From positions 1 to 39,589 of the forward strand of contig JAIDUZ010000003.1 in NCBI GenBank assembly GCA_029059935.1: DNA of 39,589 bases, given 5' to 3'. Shown piece by piece: positions 25,944 to 34,734 of the stretch (the first letter of the stretch is position 1; the number at the start of each line of letters is the position of its first letter). The notes beneath the pieces were generated by a model. It did not search any database. It saw only the letters and a list, made by a program, of their open reading frames with translations, and was not told the origin of the DNA. The position numbers and the translations under genes are program-made. The DNA is from Alistipes sp. (GTDB lineage Bacteria > Bacteroidota > Bacteroidia > Bacteroidales > Rikenellaceae).

Positions 25944-26081
25944 ACGGCAAAATTACACATTAAAAATGAAAAGCCAACGGCACCGCCGCCGAAAAAAGGG
26001 ACCCCGATTCTTGATTTGCAACGGCTTTTGGCACACGGATTGCTGGACGCCAGCAAAGTAAAACCAAAACCGAGGTAAACA

Positions 26082-26657
26082 ATGAAAAAAATTCTCCTCA
26101 GCGCATCCCTGCTGACCTTGATAGCGGTCATGGGATTCATCGGTTGCTCGCAGCGCCGCCAGTGGAACCACGAAGAACGCAAGGCCATGCGCGAAGCCCT
26201 GCGCGACTACCGCCAGATGGCCTATCTGAACGACCTGAACGACGACGAGTACGTGGTCTTCAGCGACGGAGTGGCCACCGACCTGGAAACGGCCTATCCG
26301 GTCTACACCTCTTTCATCCAGATGCCGGGCGTCAACGACACGGTGGACATGGTGGTCGTGACGGCCATTGTCGACGAACTCAACGCCGATGCCCGCAACA
26401 TGCGCCATATCTACCCCTATCCCTACCTGGTAGCGCAGGGCGTCCTGCCCGCCGGCCTGGACCACGAACAGCAGCGCCAGTTCTACAACTGCTTCGCCTA
26501 TAAGGTGAACAGCGCCTATCAGACCATGACGCAGTTCTTCAACGCCGTGCTGGCCGACACCACCGACAACTCGCGCATCCGCCGGATGGAGGCCCAGTGC
26601 GCCAACGACCTCTTCAACTGGACGGTGACCGAAATCGACATCGTGGAGGTAGACTGA
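26082..26657 (+). CDS. Hypothetical lipoprotein
   Basis: 191-residue predicted lipoprotein; signal MKKILLSASLLTLIAVMGFIGC with Cys22. The mature part is acidic and mostly helical (ERKAMREALRDYRQMAYLNDLNDDEYVVFSDGVATDLE), with Tyr/Pro-rich HIYPYPYLV and a later helical stretch QTMTQFFNAVLADTTDNSRIRRMEAQCANDLFNWTVTEIDIVEVD. I recognise no family. It stands alone: divergent from the MmcQ gene across 138 bases and followed by a bidirectional terminator. Confidence 0.75.
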   Translation: MKKILLSASLLTLIAVMGFIGCSQRRQWNHEERKAMREALRDYRQMAYLNDLNDDEYVVFSDGVATDLETAYPVYTSFIQMPGVNDTVDMVVVTAIVDELNADARNMRHIYPYPYLVAQGVLPAGLDHEQQRQFYNCFAYKVNSAYQTMTQFFNAVLADTTDNSRIRRMEAQCANDLFNWTVTEIDIVEVD

Positions 26658-26683
26658 TACGACCTACAGCAGCCTTCATGCAA

Positions 26684-26713
26684 AAGGGCGGAGCCTTTCG
26701 AGGTTCCGCCCTT
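26684..26713. terminator. Bidirectional terminator
   Basis: AAGGGCGGAGCC pairs with GGTTCCGCCCTT (one G-T pair), loop TTTCGA. T-rich tails follow on both strands. It separates the lipoprotein gene from the convergent minus-strand operon. Confidence 0.8.
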
Positions 26714-26774
26714 GCTTGTTTCACGATGCTTCCGAGACTCCCGGCGGGCCGCACGATGACGCGCACAAAACTAA

Positions 26775-26811
26775 CTATGAATTTTTAATTCTTAATTTTT
26801 CATTTTTAATT
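26775..26811. repeat. AT-rich gene-end repeat
   Basis: Repeated (T)TTTAATT / TTTTCATT words in a GC-rich genome. The repeat runs into the lipid-kinase gene and supplies its stop codon and last Asn codon. Similar words occur at 25951-25972, 30846-30880, 36207-36221 and 39564-39576. Confidence 0.6.
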
Positions 26812-27774
26812 GTCCTCCTTGTGCGCCCGGTAGAAATCGGCGCCCACGACGATGCGGATGGCCTTGTGCAGCACCGAGAACTCCAGCGGCGTTTCGCCCA
26901 GCAGCTCGCCGTCGGCCTCGACCGAAACCTCGGGCGACGACTCGATGCGGATGCGGCTGCCGCGGGCCTGGAGAATGTGGCGGATGCGGTAGATGCCGCC
27001 GTTGAAAAGGTAGTGGAAGCGGAAGAGCACGTGCCAGAAGTGGATGGGCCGGATGAGCGACAAGTCGAGCATGCCGTCGTCGGCGACCGCCTCGGGCAGC
27101 TGCTGGATGCCGCCGCCGTTGTACTTGCAGATGCCGATGGCGATCGAGAGCAGCAGGTTGTTGTAGACCAGTTTGTCGTCGACCCACACCTTGATGCCCG
27201 TGGACTTGTAGCGGAAGAACGACCGCACCAGGCACCACGTATAGCTCCAGCGGCTCTTGTGCCCCTTCTTCTTGAGGTGCGTGAGCTTGCGAATCACATG
27301 CGCGTCGAACCCCGCGCCGGCTACGTTGGCAATGTAGCGGCTCTGGCGGTAGTGGGCCTCCTCGTAGGAGACGACCCCCACGTCCTGCAAGAACGAACAG
27401 CCCTCGCGGATGGCTTCGACGGCATCGCGGTAACGGTTCGAGATGCCGAACGTACGCACCCAGTCGTTGCCCGTACCCACGGCGATGACGGCCACGAGCA
27501 CCTCGTCGGGACGCACCGTCTGCTGGATGAAAAGGCCGTTGACGACCTCGTGCAGCGTGCCGTCGCCGCCCACGACGATGATGCGGCGGTAGCCCTCGCG
27601 CACGGCCGTGACGGTGAGCTCCGTGGCGTGGAACTTATGCTCGGTGAAGACCGGTTCGCAGAGGATGCGGGCATCGCGCAGATGCTTGGAAATCTGCGGA
27701 AAGTGGTCGAGCCCGCGGCCGCCGCCGGCCACGGGATTGACGATCACGAACCACTTGTTGTCGAGCGACTCCAC
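26806..27774 (-). CDS. Diacylglycerol/sphingoid lipid kinase family protein (YegS-like)
   Basis: Lipid kinase of the DAGK catalytic family, 322 residues. The ATP-binding region is clear: VNPVAGGGRG (12-21), IIVVGGDGTLHEVVNG with GGDGT at 69-73, and AVIAVGTGNDWVRTFGI. The C-terminal beta-sandwich (YNGGGIQQLPEAVADDGMLDL; VSVEADGEL) is the usual second domain. Substrate could be diacylglycerol, ceramide or sphinganine; sphingolipids are made by many Bacteroidetes, but the sequence does not decide. Last gene of the operon MFS-OMP-phoH-pepD-kinase, 6 bases after pepD. Its extreme C-terminus (KEDN) is encoded partly by an AT-rich repeat. Confidence 0.92.
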   Translation of the reverse strand: MESLDNKWFVIVNPVAGGGRGLDHFPQISKHLRDARILCEPVFTEHKFHATELTVTAVREGYRRIIVVGGDGTLHEVVNGLFIQQTVRPDEVLVAVIAVGTGNDWVRTFGISNRYRDAVEAIREGCSFLQDVGVVSYEEAHYRQSRYIANVAGAGFDAHVIRKLTHLKKKGHKSRWSYTWCLVRSFFRYKSTGIKVWVDDKLVYNNLLLSIAIGICKYNGGGIQQLPEAVADDGMLDLSLIRPIHFWHVLFRFHYLFNGGIYRIRHILQARGSRIRIESSPEVSVEADGELLGETPLEFSVLHKAIRIVVGADFYRAHKEDN

Positions 27775-27780
27775 CCGACG

Positions 27781-29244
27781 CTACTTTTGGGGGATGTTGG
27801 CCAGCGTACGCACCAGGAAGTCGTAGAACTTGGCCACCGAGGCGATTTCGACCTTTTCGTCGGGCGAATGGGGATAACAAATCGTCGGGCCGAACGAAAT
27901 CATGTCCAGTCCCGGGTAGTTGCTGCCGATGATGCCGCACTCCAAACCGGCATGGATGGCCGTGACGGCGGGCCGGCGGCCGTAGAGCTCTTCGTAGGAG
28001 CGGGTCATGGCCTTGAGGATGGGCGAATCCATATCGGGGTTCCAGCCATCGTAGCTGCCCGTGAGCTCGGTGCGGGCGCCGGCGAGCGCGAAGACCGCGG
28101 CGATGGCCCGGCCCAGGGCCTCCTTCTCGCTGCGCACCGAACTGCGCAGGAGCGACTGCAGGCGGACGGTCGAACCGTCGGAGACCACGCGGGCCAGGTT
28201 GGACGAAGTCTGCACCAGTCCGGGCATGGCCACCGACATGCGCACGACGCCGTCGGGACAACCGACCACGGCGCGGATGAGGTTGGAAGCCACGTCGGCA
28301 GGGATGATGCCGGCAGGAGTGTCGCAAACTTCTGCGCGGACGGACACCGAATCCTCGATGCCGGCGAACTCGGCGACGATGGTCTTCTCGTAGGCTTTCA
28401 CGGCCTCGGCAAAGGCGGCATATTCGGCCGCAGGGACCAGCACCACAGCCTCGGCCTCGCGCGGAATGGCGTTGCGCAGGCCCCCGCCGTCGACCGACGC
28501 GAGGAGCAACCCCCGCCCGGCGGCTTCGGCTTCGAGGAAGCGGAACAGCACCTTGTTGGCGTTGGCACGCTGAGCGACGATCTGAATGCCCGAATGGCCG
28601 CCCTTCAACCCTTTGACCGTCAGACGAACGGCCTTGTAATCGCCGGCCGGAACGGGAACTTCGGCATAGTCGAACGTCATGTTGGCGTCCAGACCGCCGG
28701 CACACCCCACGTAGAGCTCGCCCTCGGTCTCGGAATCGAGATTCAGCAGGATGTCGCCCTGCAAGAGGCCCGCCTTCAGACCGAAAGCGCCGTCCATGCC
28801 GGTCTCCTCCGTGGCGGTGAAGAGCGCTTCGAGGGGTCCGTGGACCAAAGTGTCGTCCTCCAGCACGGCCAGGATGGCCGCAGCGCCGATGCCGTTGTCG
28901 GCGCCGAGCGTGGTGCCGTCGGCCGTCACCCAGTCGCCGTCGACATAGGCCTCGATGGGGTCGGTGAGGAAGTCGAACTGCTTGTCGTTGTTCTTCTGCG
29001 GCACCATGTCGAGGTGAGCCTGGAGAATCACTCCCTTGCGGTTCTCCATGCCGGGCGATGCGGGCTTGCGGACGTAGATGTTGTGGGCGTCGTCCTCGCG
29101 GCATTCGAGCCCGAGCGAACGGGCGACCCCGAGGACGTAGGCGCGTATCTTCTCCTCGTGCGACGAAGGCCGCGGGATGCGGACGATTTCGGCGAAATGT
29201 TTCCAGACGAGCGCCGGGTTCAGCGCGGTCAGATTCTTATCCAT
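27781..29244 (-). CDS. pepD: Aminoacyl-histidine dipeptidase, M20 family
   Basis: Cytosolic zinc dipeptidase (Xaa-His / carnosine type), 487 residues, the usual length. The metal centre is readable: His77 and Asp79 (QAHLDMVP), Asp116 (LGADNGIG), catalytic Glu146/Glu147 (ATEETGMDGA), Asp170 (NLDSE) and a late His (HAGLECGIIG). A lid/dimerisation domain lies between about 190 and 390. It starts 52 bases after phoH and ends 6 bases before the lipid kinase, in one operon. Confidence 0.95.
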   Translation of the reverse strand: MDKNLTALNPALVWKHFAEIVRIPRPSSHEEKIRAYVLGVARSLGLECREDDAHNIYVRKPASPGMENRKGVILQAHLDMVPQKNNDKQFDFLTDPIEAYVDGDWVTADGTTLGADNGIGAAAILAVLEDDTLVHGPLEALFTATEETGMDGAFGLKAGLLQGDILLNLDSETEGELYVGCAGGLDANMTFDYAEVPVPAGDYKAVRLTVKGLKGGHSGIQIVAQRANANKVLFRFLEAEAAGRGLLLASVDGGGLRNAIPREAEAVVLVPAAEYAAFAEAVKAYEKTIVAEFAGIEDSVSVRAEVCDTPAGIIPADVASNLIRAVVGCPDGVVRMSVAMPGLVQTSSNLARVVSDGSTVRLQSLLRSSVRSEKEALGRAIAAVFALAGARTELTGSYDGWNPDMDSPILKAMTRSYEELYGRRPAVTAIHAGLECGIIGSNYPGLDMISFGPTICYPHSPDEKVEIASVAKFYDFLVRTLANIPQK

Positions 29245-29296
29245 GGCTATGCGGTTTTAAAGGTTTTCTTCAATGCAACGGCCGGGCGGCCCCGGA

Positions 29297-30250
29297 TCAT
29301 TCGCCGCCGGCCGCGCGGTCGAACGCCTCGACGATGTGCCGGACCAGCTCGTGGCGCACGATGTCGCGCTTGTCGAACTCCACGATGCCGATGCCCCTGA
29401 CGGGCCGCAGAATCTCCATGGCGCGCACCAGACCGCTGTCGCCCGGGTGCGGGAGGTCGATCTGCGTGACGTCGCCCGTGACGATGAAGCGCGCGTTGCG
29501 CCCCATGCGGGTGAGGAACATCTTTATCTGCGACAAGGTGGTGTTCTGCGCCTCGTCGAGGATGACGAAGGCGTTGTCGAGCGTGCGGCCGCGCATGTAG
29601 GCCAGCGGTGCTATCTGCACGGTGCCCTCCTCCATAAGCTTGACGAGCCGCGCGGGCGGAATCATGTCGTTGAGCGCATCGTAGAGCGGCTGGAGGTAGG
29701 GGTCGAGCTTCTCCTTCATGTCGCCGGGCAGGAAACCCAGCTTCTCGCCCGCCTCGACGGCCGGACGCGTGAGGATGATGCGCCGCACCTGCCGCTCTTT
29801 GAGCGCCCGGACGGCCAGGGCGATGGCCGTGTAGGTCTTTCCCGAACCGGCGGGACCCACGGCGAAGAGCAGGTCGTTCTTGTCGAAGAGCGTCACCAGC
29901 CGCTGCTGGTTGACCGTGCGGGCCCGCACGATGTTGCCGTTGTTGCCGTAGACGATGACATCCTTGTCGACGGGCTCCTCGCAGGCGGCGGAGAGGCCCG
30001 AAAAACACTGGTCGACGACCTGCGCCGAGACATGGCCGTACTTGAGATAGTAGGCCGCGAAGCCCTCGAAGCGTTTGCGGAACCGTGCCGTTTCGGCCTC
30101 GGAGCCGAGGACTTTGAGCGTCGACCCGCGGGCGATGATCTTCAACGACGGATGCAGCGCCTTGATCTGGTCGAGATAGACGTTCTGCGGGCCGTAGAGC
30201 TCGCGGGGGTCGACTCCCTCGACGGGTATTTCCTTACCGACGTCGGTCAT
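29297..30250 (-). CDS. phoH: PhoH-family P-loop ATPase
   Basis: PhoH (PhoH-L/YbeZ-type) NTPase of 317 residues. Walker A GPAGSGKT at 132-139, Walker B VILDEAQN at ~229-236, followed by QIKMFLTRMGRNARFIVTGD and QIDLP. The N-terminal ~100 residues (LKVLGSEAETARF) form the usual KH-like part. Family members are linked to RNA metabolism and ribosome quality, often next to ybeY; no ybeY is adjacent here. It begins 3 bases after the outer-membrane protein gene, so it is cotranscribed. Confidence 0.94.
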   Translation of the reverse strand: MTDVGKEIPVEGVDPRELYGPQNVYLDQIKALHPSLKIIARGSTLKVLGSEAETARFRKRFEGFAAYYLKYGHVSAQVVDQCFSGLSAACEEPVDKDVIVYGNNGNIVRARTVNQQRLVTLFDKNDLLFAVGPAGSGKTYTAIALAVRALKERQVRRIILTRPAVEAGEKLGFLPGDMKEKLDPYLQPLYDALNDMIPPARLVKLMEEGTVQIAPLAYMRGRTLDNAFVILDEAQNTTLSQIKMFLTRMGRNARFIVTGDVTQIDLPHPGDSGLVRAMEILRPVRGIGIVEFDKRDIVRHELVRHIVEAFDRAAGGE

Positions 30251-30253
30251 AGG

Positions 30254-30844
30254 CTAAAAGAGATAACCTACGTTGAGCGCGACGTTGTAGGTACGCAGCT
30301 TGTCCAGTCCGCGCCCGTCGGGCAGCACCACGTCGGTCTTGGCCTTGAACTGGCCGTTGTAGCGCAGGTCGACCGTCAGATGCTTGAAGACCGTAACCCC
30401 GGCGCCGACCGAATAGGAGAGCGTGGGGCGGATGCGTCCGAAGTCGACGCGGTCCTGGCCCACCTTCTGCTTGCAGCTGTTCACCACCGTGAAGACCGGA
30501 CCGGCGAAGAGCCGGACCACCCGGATGGGACGGAAGGCCACCAGCACGGGCACGTCGACCGAGTTGGATTTAAGGTTCAGCTCGCCTTCGCCCTCGGGTC
30601 GGATGCGCAGCCCCTGGCGGACATAGAAAATCTGCGGGTCGAGCGACACCCATCCGAATTTGAGCGACGTGACGATGCCGGCCTGCCAGCCGAGCTTGTT
30701 GCGGATGTCGGTCATCTCCATGCTGGTCTTGTAGTCGGGCACGTTGATACCGGCCATGACGCCCCACTCTACTTTCAGAGGCTGGGCCGAAGCGGCCGCG
30801 GCGGCCGCAACGAAAAGAAGCGAAAAAAGAAGTTTGCGGAACAT
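30254..30844 (-). CDS. Small outer-membrane beta-barrel protein (PorT-like)
   Basis: 196-residue barrel protein. Sec signal MFRKLLFSLLFVAAAAAASAQ, then alternating strands beginning WGVMAGINVPDY, through FGWVSLDPQIFYVRQGL, VDVPVLVAFRPIRVVRLFAGPVF and ending VALNVGYLF with the C-terminal Phe typical of the BAM pathway. It fits the Bacteroidetes OMP_b-brl_2/PorT-like group. Function unknown. It starts 18 bases after the MFS stop and ends 3 bases before phoH, second in the operon. Confidence 0.85.
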   Translation of the reverse strand: MFRKLLFSLLFVAAAAAASAQPLKVEWGVMAGINVPDYKTSMEMTDIRNKLGWQAGIVTSLKFGWVSLDPQIFYVRQGLRIRPEGEGELNLKSNSVDVPVLVAFRPIRVVRLFAGPVFTVVNSCKQKVGQDRVDFGRIRPTLSYSVGAGVTVFKHLTVDLRYNGQFKAKTDVVLPDGRGLDKLRTYNVALNVGYLF

Positions 30845-30862
30845 GTTATTGTGAATGCTGAA

Positions 30863-32017
30863 TTAGGAATTGCAATTTTTCAGCCTGAACGCCGCCCACA
30901 GCATGTAACCGACGCACACGGCGACGAAGAGCATGCCCATGTGCGGGTTGCCCGACGAGCGGATGAGGGCGCCGCAGACCGGACCCGACAGGGCGCCGGC
31001 GGCGATGGCCATGATCATCAGCCCGGCGACGCCGTTGGCATGGTCGGCCTCGGCCTTGGTGGCCACGGCGTAGAACGTGGCGAAGACGCAGGCCATGGCG
31101 AAGCCCAGCAATCCGACGGCGGCGTAGATGGCCGCCTCGCTGCGCACGAAGAGCAACAGCACGACCAACGCCAGGGCCCCGGCCATGTTCCAACGCAGAT
31201 ACTTCACGTCGGAATAACGCACCAGCACCCACGCGCCGACCAGCGTGCCGACGATGCGGCAGGCATAGAAACCCGTGGTGGTGAGGATGGACGAGGGATT
31301 GTCGATCAGCCGCACCGAGACGAACCCGACACCGACGTCGGCGGCGATGAAGCAGGCGACGCCGAGCGTGGCGAGCAGCACCGACGGATTGCGCAGCAGC
31401 CGGAAACAGTCGGCCGGCCCGGCTGCCCGGGTTGCTGCCTGCGGCTCGGGCACCGACGCGAAGCGCAGCCACACACCCCCGGCCACCGTGAGCACGGCAT
31501 AGAGCGGCAGCAGCAGGCGCCACGAACCGGTGGCGGCGACGAGTCCTGTGACGATGGGAGCGAGCAGCAGAAGCGACGTATTGCGGAAAATCTGCCCGAC
31601 GGTCAGGTAGCTGGTCATGCGCCCGGCCGGCACAATGGTGGCCAGCAAGGGGTTGACCGCAACCTGGACGACGGTATTGCCGATGCCGAGCAGTCCGAAA
31701 CCAGCGAAATACCACCCCAGCGCGCACCCCTCGCCTGCGACGAAAGGCACCAGAAGCCCGACGCATGTGAAGGCGTAGCCCAAGAGAGCCGTAGCCTTGC
31801 GGCCGATGCGGTTCATCAGCGCGGCGACGGGCGTGGAGAGGAGCAGGAACCACAGAAAGACCATGGTGGGCAGGAAGCTGACGGCCTCCTGCCTGTCGGC
31901 GGGGAACTCGGCGGCGATGCGGCCGGTGATGGGTGCCACGATGTCGCAGAAACCCATGATGAAAAATCCCGCCAGAACGGGTGCCAGAAGGCGTTTGCTA
32001 ACCTTTTTGTCGTTCAT
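30863..32017 (-). CDS. MFS transporter
   Basis: 384-residue major facilitator with twelve predicted membrane segments. The conserved loop 2-3 motif appears as AALMNRIGRKATALLG, and the halves are joined by a loop around SVPEPQAATRAAGPAD. Best guess is a sugar or small organic solute carrier of the FucP/NarK-like breadth; substrate not readable. First gene of the five-gene minus-strand operon; its promoter has TAACTTTG at 32044-32037. The last codons and the stop fall in an AT-rich stretch like other gene-end repeats here. Confidence 0.85.
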   Translation of the reverse strand: MNDKKVSKRLLAPVLAGFFIMGFCDIVAPITGRIAAEFPADRQEAVSFLPTMVFLWFLLLSTPVAALMNRIGRKATALLGYAFTCVGLLVPFVAGEGCALGWYFAGFGLLGIGNTVVQVAVNPLLATIVPAGRMTSYLTVGQIFRNTSLLLLAPIVTGLVAATGSWRLLLPLYAVLTVAGGVWLRFASVPEPQAATRAAGPADCFRLLRNPSVLLATLGVACFIAADVGVGFVSVRLIDNPSSILTTTGFYACRIVGTLVGAWVLVRYSDVKYLRWNMAGALALVVLLLFVRSEAAIYAAVGLLGFAMACVFATFYAVATKAEADHANGVAGLMIMAIAAGALSGPVCGALIRSSGNPHMGMLFVAVCVGYMLWAAFRLKNCNS

Positions 32018-32036
32018 GTCGATCGGTTCGGAAATT

Positions 32037-32044
32037 CAAAGTTA
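32037..32044 (-). promoter_or_regulatory. Promoter -7 box of the MFS-OMP-phoH-pepD-kinase operon
   Basis: TAACTTTG on the minus strand, giving a leader of about 16 bases before the MFS ATG. The -33 element is only a T-rich stretch. Confidence 0.6.
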
Positions 32045-32192
32045 CATTTTTTTCGGAAAAACAGCCCTGCGCGGCCCGAAAAAATACGGAGTCCGCCCGG
32101 CATCCTGCGCCCGAGCCACCCAAAAATCCGGCCGCAATCGGCCCGGCACGAGATTTTGCGGCCCGACAGGCGGAAATTTGCACAATTTTTTC

Positions 32193-32200
32193 TATATTTG
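32193..32200 (+). promoter_or_regulatory. Candidate promoter -7 box of the antiporter gene
   Basis: TATATTTG matches TAnnTTTG and leaves a leader of about 98 bases. A second, poorer box (TATATTTA) lies near 32270. The GC-rich segment 32060-32165 between the two divergent promoters contains a CCGAAAAAATACG motif shared with other intergenic regions. Confidence 0.55.
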
Positions 32201-32302
32201 ACTTCGTCTTAGATACTTCGCCTCGGCAAAGCCCCAATAAATTTGGCATTGCACTCGGTTTATTCGTATATTTACAAATAATAAAGAATCCCCAAGACCG
32301 CC

Positions 32303-34405
32303 ATGCTTCCGCTCGCAGCCATCGACATCGCCCTGCCGCTGGAGGACCCTATCCTCAAATTCATGCTCATCATGGCCATCGTGCTGGGGGCGCCGCTGCT
32401 GCTCAACCGGCTGAAAATCCCCTATCTGCTGGGGCTCATCATCGCCGGAGCGGTCATCGGCCCCCATGGGCTCAACCTGGTGCTGCGCGACAGCAGCATC
32501 ATACTTTCGGGCACGGCGGGTCTGCTGTACATCATGTTCATGTCGGGGCTGGAAATGGACATGAACGACTTCCGGCGCAACGGCTGGCGCAGCCTGGTTT
32601 TCGGACTCTACACCTTCTCGGTGCCCATGGCGTTCGGCATCGTGGCGGGCCGCTTCATCCTGGGCTACCCCCTCCACTCGTCGATTCTGCTGGCGGGGCT
32701 CTTCGCCTCGCAGACGCTCATCGCCTACCCCATCGTCAGCCGCCTGGGCATCACGCGCGACAAGGCCGTGACCATTGCCGTGGGCGGCACGATCATCACC
32801 GACATCCTGGCGCTGATGGTGCTGACGGTGGTCGTGGGACTCTCGACGGGCAAGGCCGACAGCGGCTTCTGGTACCGCTTCGGCATCTCGGTCGCGGGGT
32901 GCGTGGCCGTCATCCTCGGACTCTTCCCCATCCTCGGACGGTGGTTCTTCAAACGGTGCAGCGACAATGTGTCGCAATATGTCTTCGTGCTGGTGATGGT
33001 CTTCCTGGGTGCCTACCTGGCCCAGCTGGCGGGACTCGAACCCATCATCGGAGCCTTTCTTGCCGGCCTGGCCATGAACCGGCTCATTCCGGGCACCTCG
33101 CCGCTGATGAACCGCATCGAATTCGTGGGCAACGCCATCTTCATCCCGTTCTTCCTCATAGGCGTGGGCATGCTGATCGACTACCGCGCCTTCTTCCGGA
33201 GCTGGGAGAGCATCGAAGTGAGCATCGTGATGATCGTGATGGTGACGGCGGCCAAATACATCGCCGCCTGCCTGACGCAGAAGACCTTCCGGCTCTCGCG
33301 CGACCAGCGCACCCTGCTGTTCGGACTGAGCAGCGCCCACGTGGCGGCCACGCTGGCCGCCGTGATGGTGGGCTACAACGTGGTGCTGGGCCATACGCCC
33401 GACGGCGAACCCGTCCGCCTGCTCAACGAAGCGGTGCTCAACGGCACCATCCTGATGATTCTGGCGACCTGCACCGTGTCGACCTTCGCATCGCAGCGCG
33501 GCGCCCACAACATAGCCATCAAAGGCTCGCAAAGCACGGCCGAGCACGGCACGGGCGAACATGTGCTGATTCCCGTAGCGCGGCGCGAAGACATCGGCGA
33601 ACTGGTGGGGCTGAGCATCGCGCTGACCAAACAGAAATACCGCAGTCTCTATGCGCTGAACGTCATCGACAACCGCAGCGACGACCCCGAGCTGAAAAAG
33701 CGGGCCCAGACGCTGCTGGAAACAGCCGTGACGGCGGCGGCCGCGGCCGACATCCACATGCACGCCCTGCTGCGCTACGACGTGAACATCGTCAACGCCA
33801 TCGTCAGCGCCGTGCGCGAACGCAACATTACGGACCTGGTGCTGGGCATGCACCGCCCGACGCCGGGCGCCGGACATCCGCTGCCGGGCATTCCGAATGC
33901 CGCCGTGGCCCTGGGCAAGACGCTGCCCGCAGTGCTGGCGCAATGCGCCGTCACGACATTCATCTACCGTCCGGCCCAGCCTTTCCCGACCATCAAGCGT
34001 CATCTGGTGGTGGTGCCGCGCAAGGCGGAGCTCGAAGCCGGATTCCAGGCCTGGCTCCTGCGCATCCGCCACCTGGCCCACGACACGGGAGCGCAGCTCA
34101 TCTTCTACGCCGCAGCCGCCACCGTCCGGCATCTGCGGGGCCGGCGCCGGCGCAAGGACATCGCGCGATATGCAGTGCATGAAACGGGCTGGGAGAATCC
34201 CGCGGCCCTGCTGCCCGAGTTGCGCAGCGACGACTGCCTGTGGATGGTGATGAGCCGCCGCGACCGCGTCTCCTACCAGGCCGGCATGGCCCGCATCCCC
34301 GCCTATCTGGACGAGACGCTCCGCAGCAACAGCTTCGTGCTGGTCTACCCCGTACAAGCCGGGCAGAACGAACAGCAGAGCATCTTCAACATGAACCTGG
34401 GGTAA
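32303..34405 (+). CDS. CPA2-family cation/proton antiporter with C-terminal USP-like region
   Basis: Inner-membrane monovalent cation:H+ exchanger, 700 residues. Residues ~15-400 hold about twelve membrane segments with family patterns PYLLGLIIAGAVIGPHGL, SGLEMDMNDF, the SQTLIAYPIVSRLGI region and GLEPIIGAFLAGLAMNRLIP. From ~415 to the end is a soluble region with two universal-stress-protein-like halves (HVLIPVARREDIGELVGLSIAL; HLVVVPRKAELEAGFQAWL), common in Bacteroidetes members of this family. Ion specificity (Na+ or K+) is not readable. Monocistronic; convergent with ksgA. Confidence 0.9.
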   Translation: MLPLAAIDIALPLEDPILKFMLIMAIVLGAPLLLNRLKIPYLLGLIIAGAVIGPHGLNLVLRDSSIILSGTAGLLYIMFMSGLEMDMNDFRRNGWRSLVFGLYTFSVPMAFGIVAGRFILGYPLHSSILLAGLFASQTLIAYPIVSRLGITRDKAVTIAVGGTIITDILALMVLTVVVGLSTGKADSGFWYRFGISVAGCVAVILGLFPILGRWFFKRCSDNVSQYVFVLVMVFLGAYLAQLAGLEPIIGAFLAGLAMNRLIPGTSPLMNRIEFVGNAIFIPFFLIGVGMLIDYRAFFRSWESIEVSIVMIVMVTAAKYIAACLTQKTFRLSRDQRTLLFGLSSAHVAATLAAVMVGYNVVLGHTPDGEPVRLLNEAVLNGTILMILATCTVSTFASQRGAHNIAIKGSQSTAEHGTGEHVLIPVARREDIGELVGLSIALTKQKYRSLYALNVIDNRSDDPELKKRAQTLLETAVTAAAAADIHMHALLRYDVNIVNAIVSAVRERNITDLVLGMHRPTPGAGHPLPGIPNAAVALGKTLPAVLAQCAVTTFIYRPAQPFPTIKRHLVVVPRKAELEAGFQAWLLRIRHLAHDTGAQLIFYAAAATVRHLRGRRRRKDIARYAVHETGWENPAALLPELRSDDCLWMVMSRRDRVSYQAGMARIPAYLDETLRSNSFVLVYPVQAGQNEQQSIFNMNLG

Positions 34406-34449
34406 GGAGCAATCTGCAACGCGGCGAATACCGAAGAATATGAATTGTC

Positions 34450-34733
34450 CCGAGCGTCGGTTCGCCGGCGCGCGCAAGGGCGAATTTTGGGACATCGGGG
34501 TTTCCGTGTGCTCGCCCGAGACGGCTGCGGGGGTCGCATCTTCGGTGCGAGCCGGCCCGAAAATAAGACGCAGCGACGCTCAACCGTCATTCCGAGCGCC
34601 GGCAAATCGACGATCGCAAAGACAAAGTTTTCGGCGTCCGGTTTTTCGTGTTCCCGCCCGGGCCGGCTGCGAGGGTCGCGCCAAAAGGCGCGAGCCGGCC
34701 CCGGGCGCCGAGGCTTTTCAACATAGAAGTCGA
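34450..34733. repeat. 142-bp-period tandem duplication with conserved hairpin
   Basis: Two imperfect copies start at CCGAGCG (34450 and 34592), an offset of exactly 142. Shared stretches include CGCAA, TTT, CGTGT, CGCCCG, CGGCTGCG, GGGTCGC and GCGAGCCGGCCC. Each copy holds a 7-bp stem: 34534-34540 with 34544-34550 (loop TTC), and 34676-34682 with 34687-34693 (loop AAAA). Two of the seven pairs differ between copies yet both stay paired. An outer CGGC/GCCG helix closes each. No convincing gene covers 34406-34734, between the convergent antiporter and ksgA. Confidence 0.75.
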
Positions 34734-34734
34734 A

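Noticed and set aside
29273..32212. Plus-strand 979-codon frame across phoH, the barrel protein and the MFS gene
   Set aside because: Runs through three recognisable minus-strand genes and their gaps; composition is His/Gly/Asp/Glu-rich without a known domain.
34450..34733. CRISPR-like array
   Set aside because: Only two imperfect 142-base units, no short identical repeats with spacers and no cas genes.
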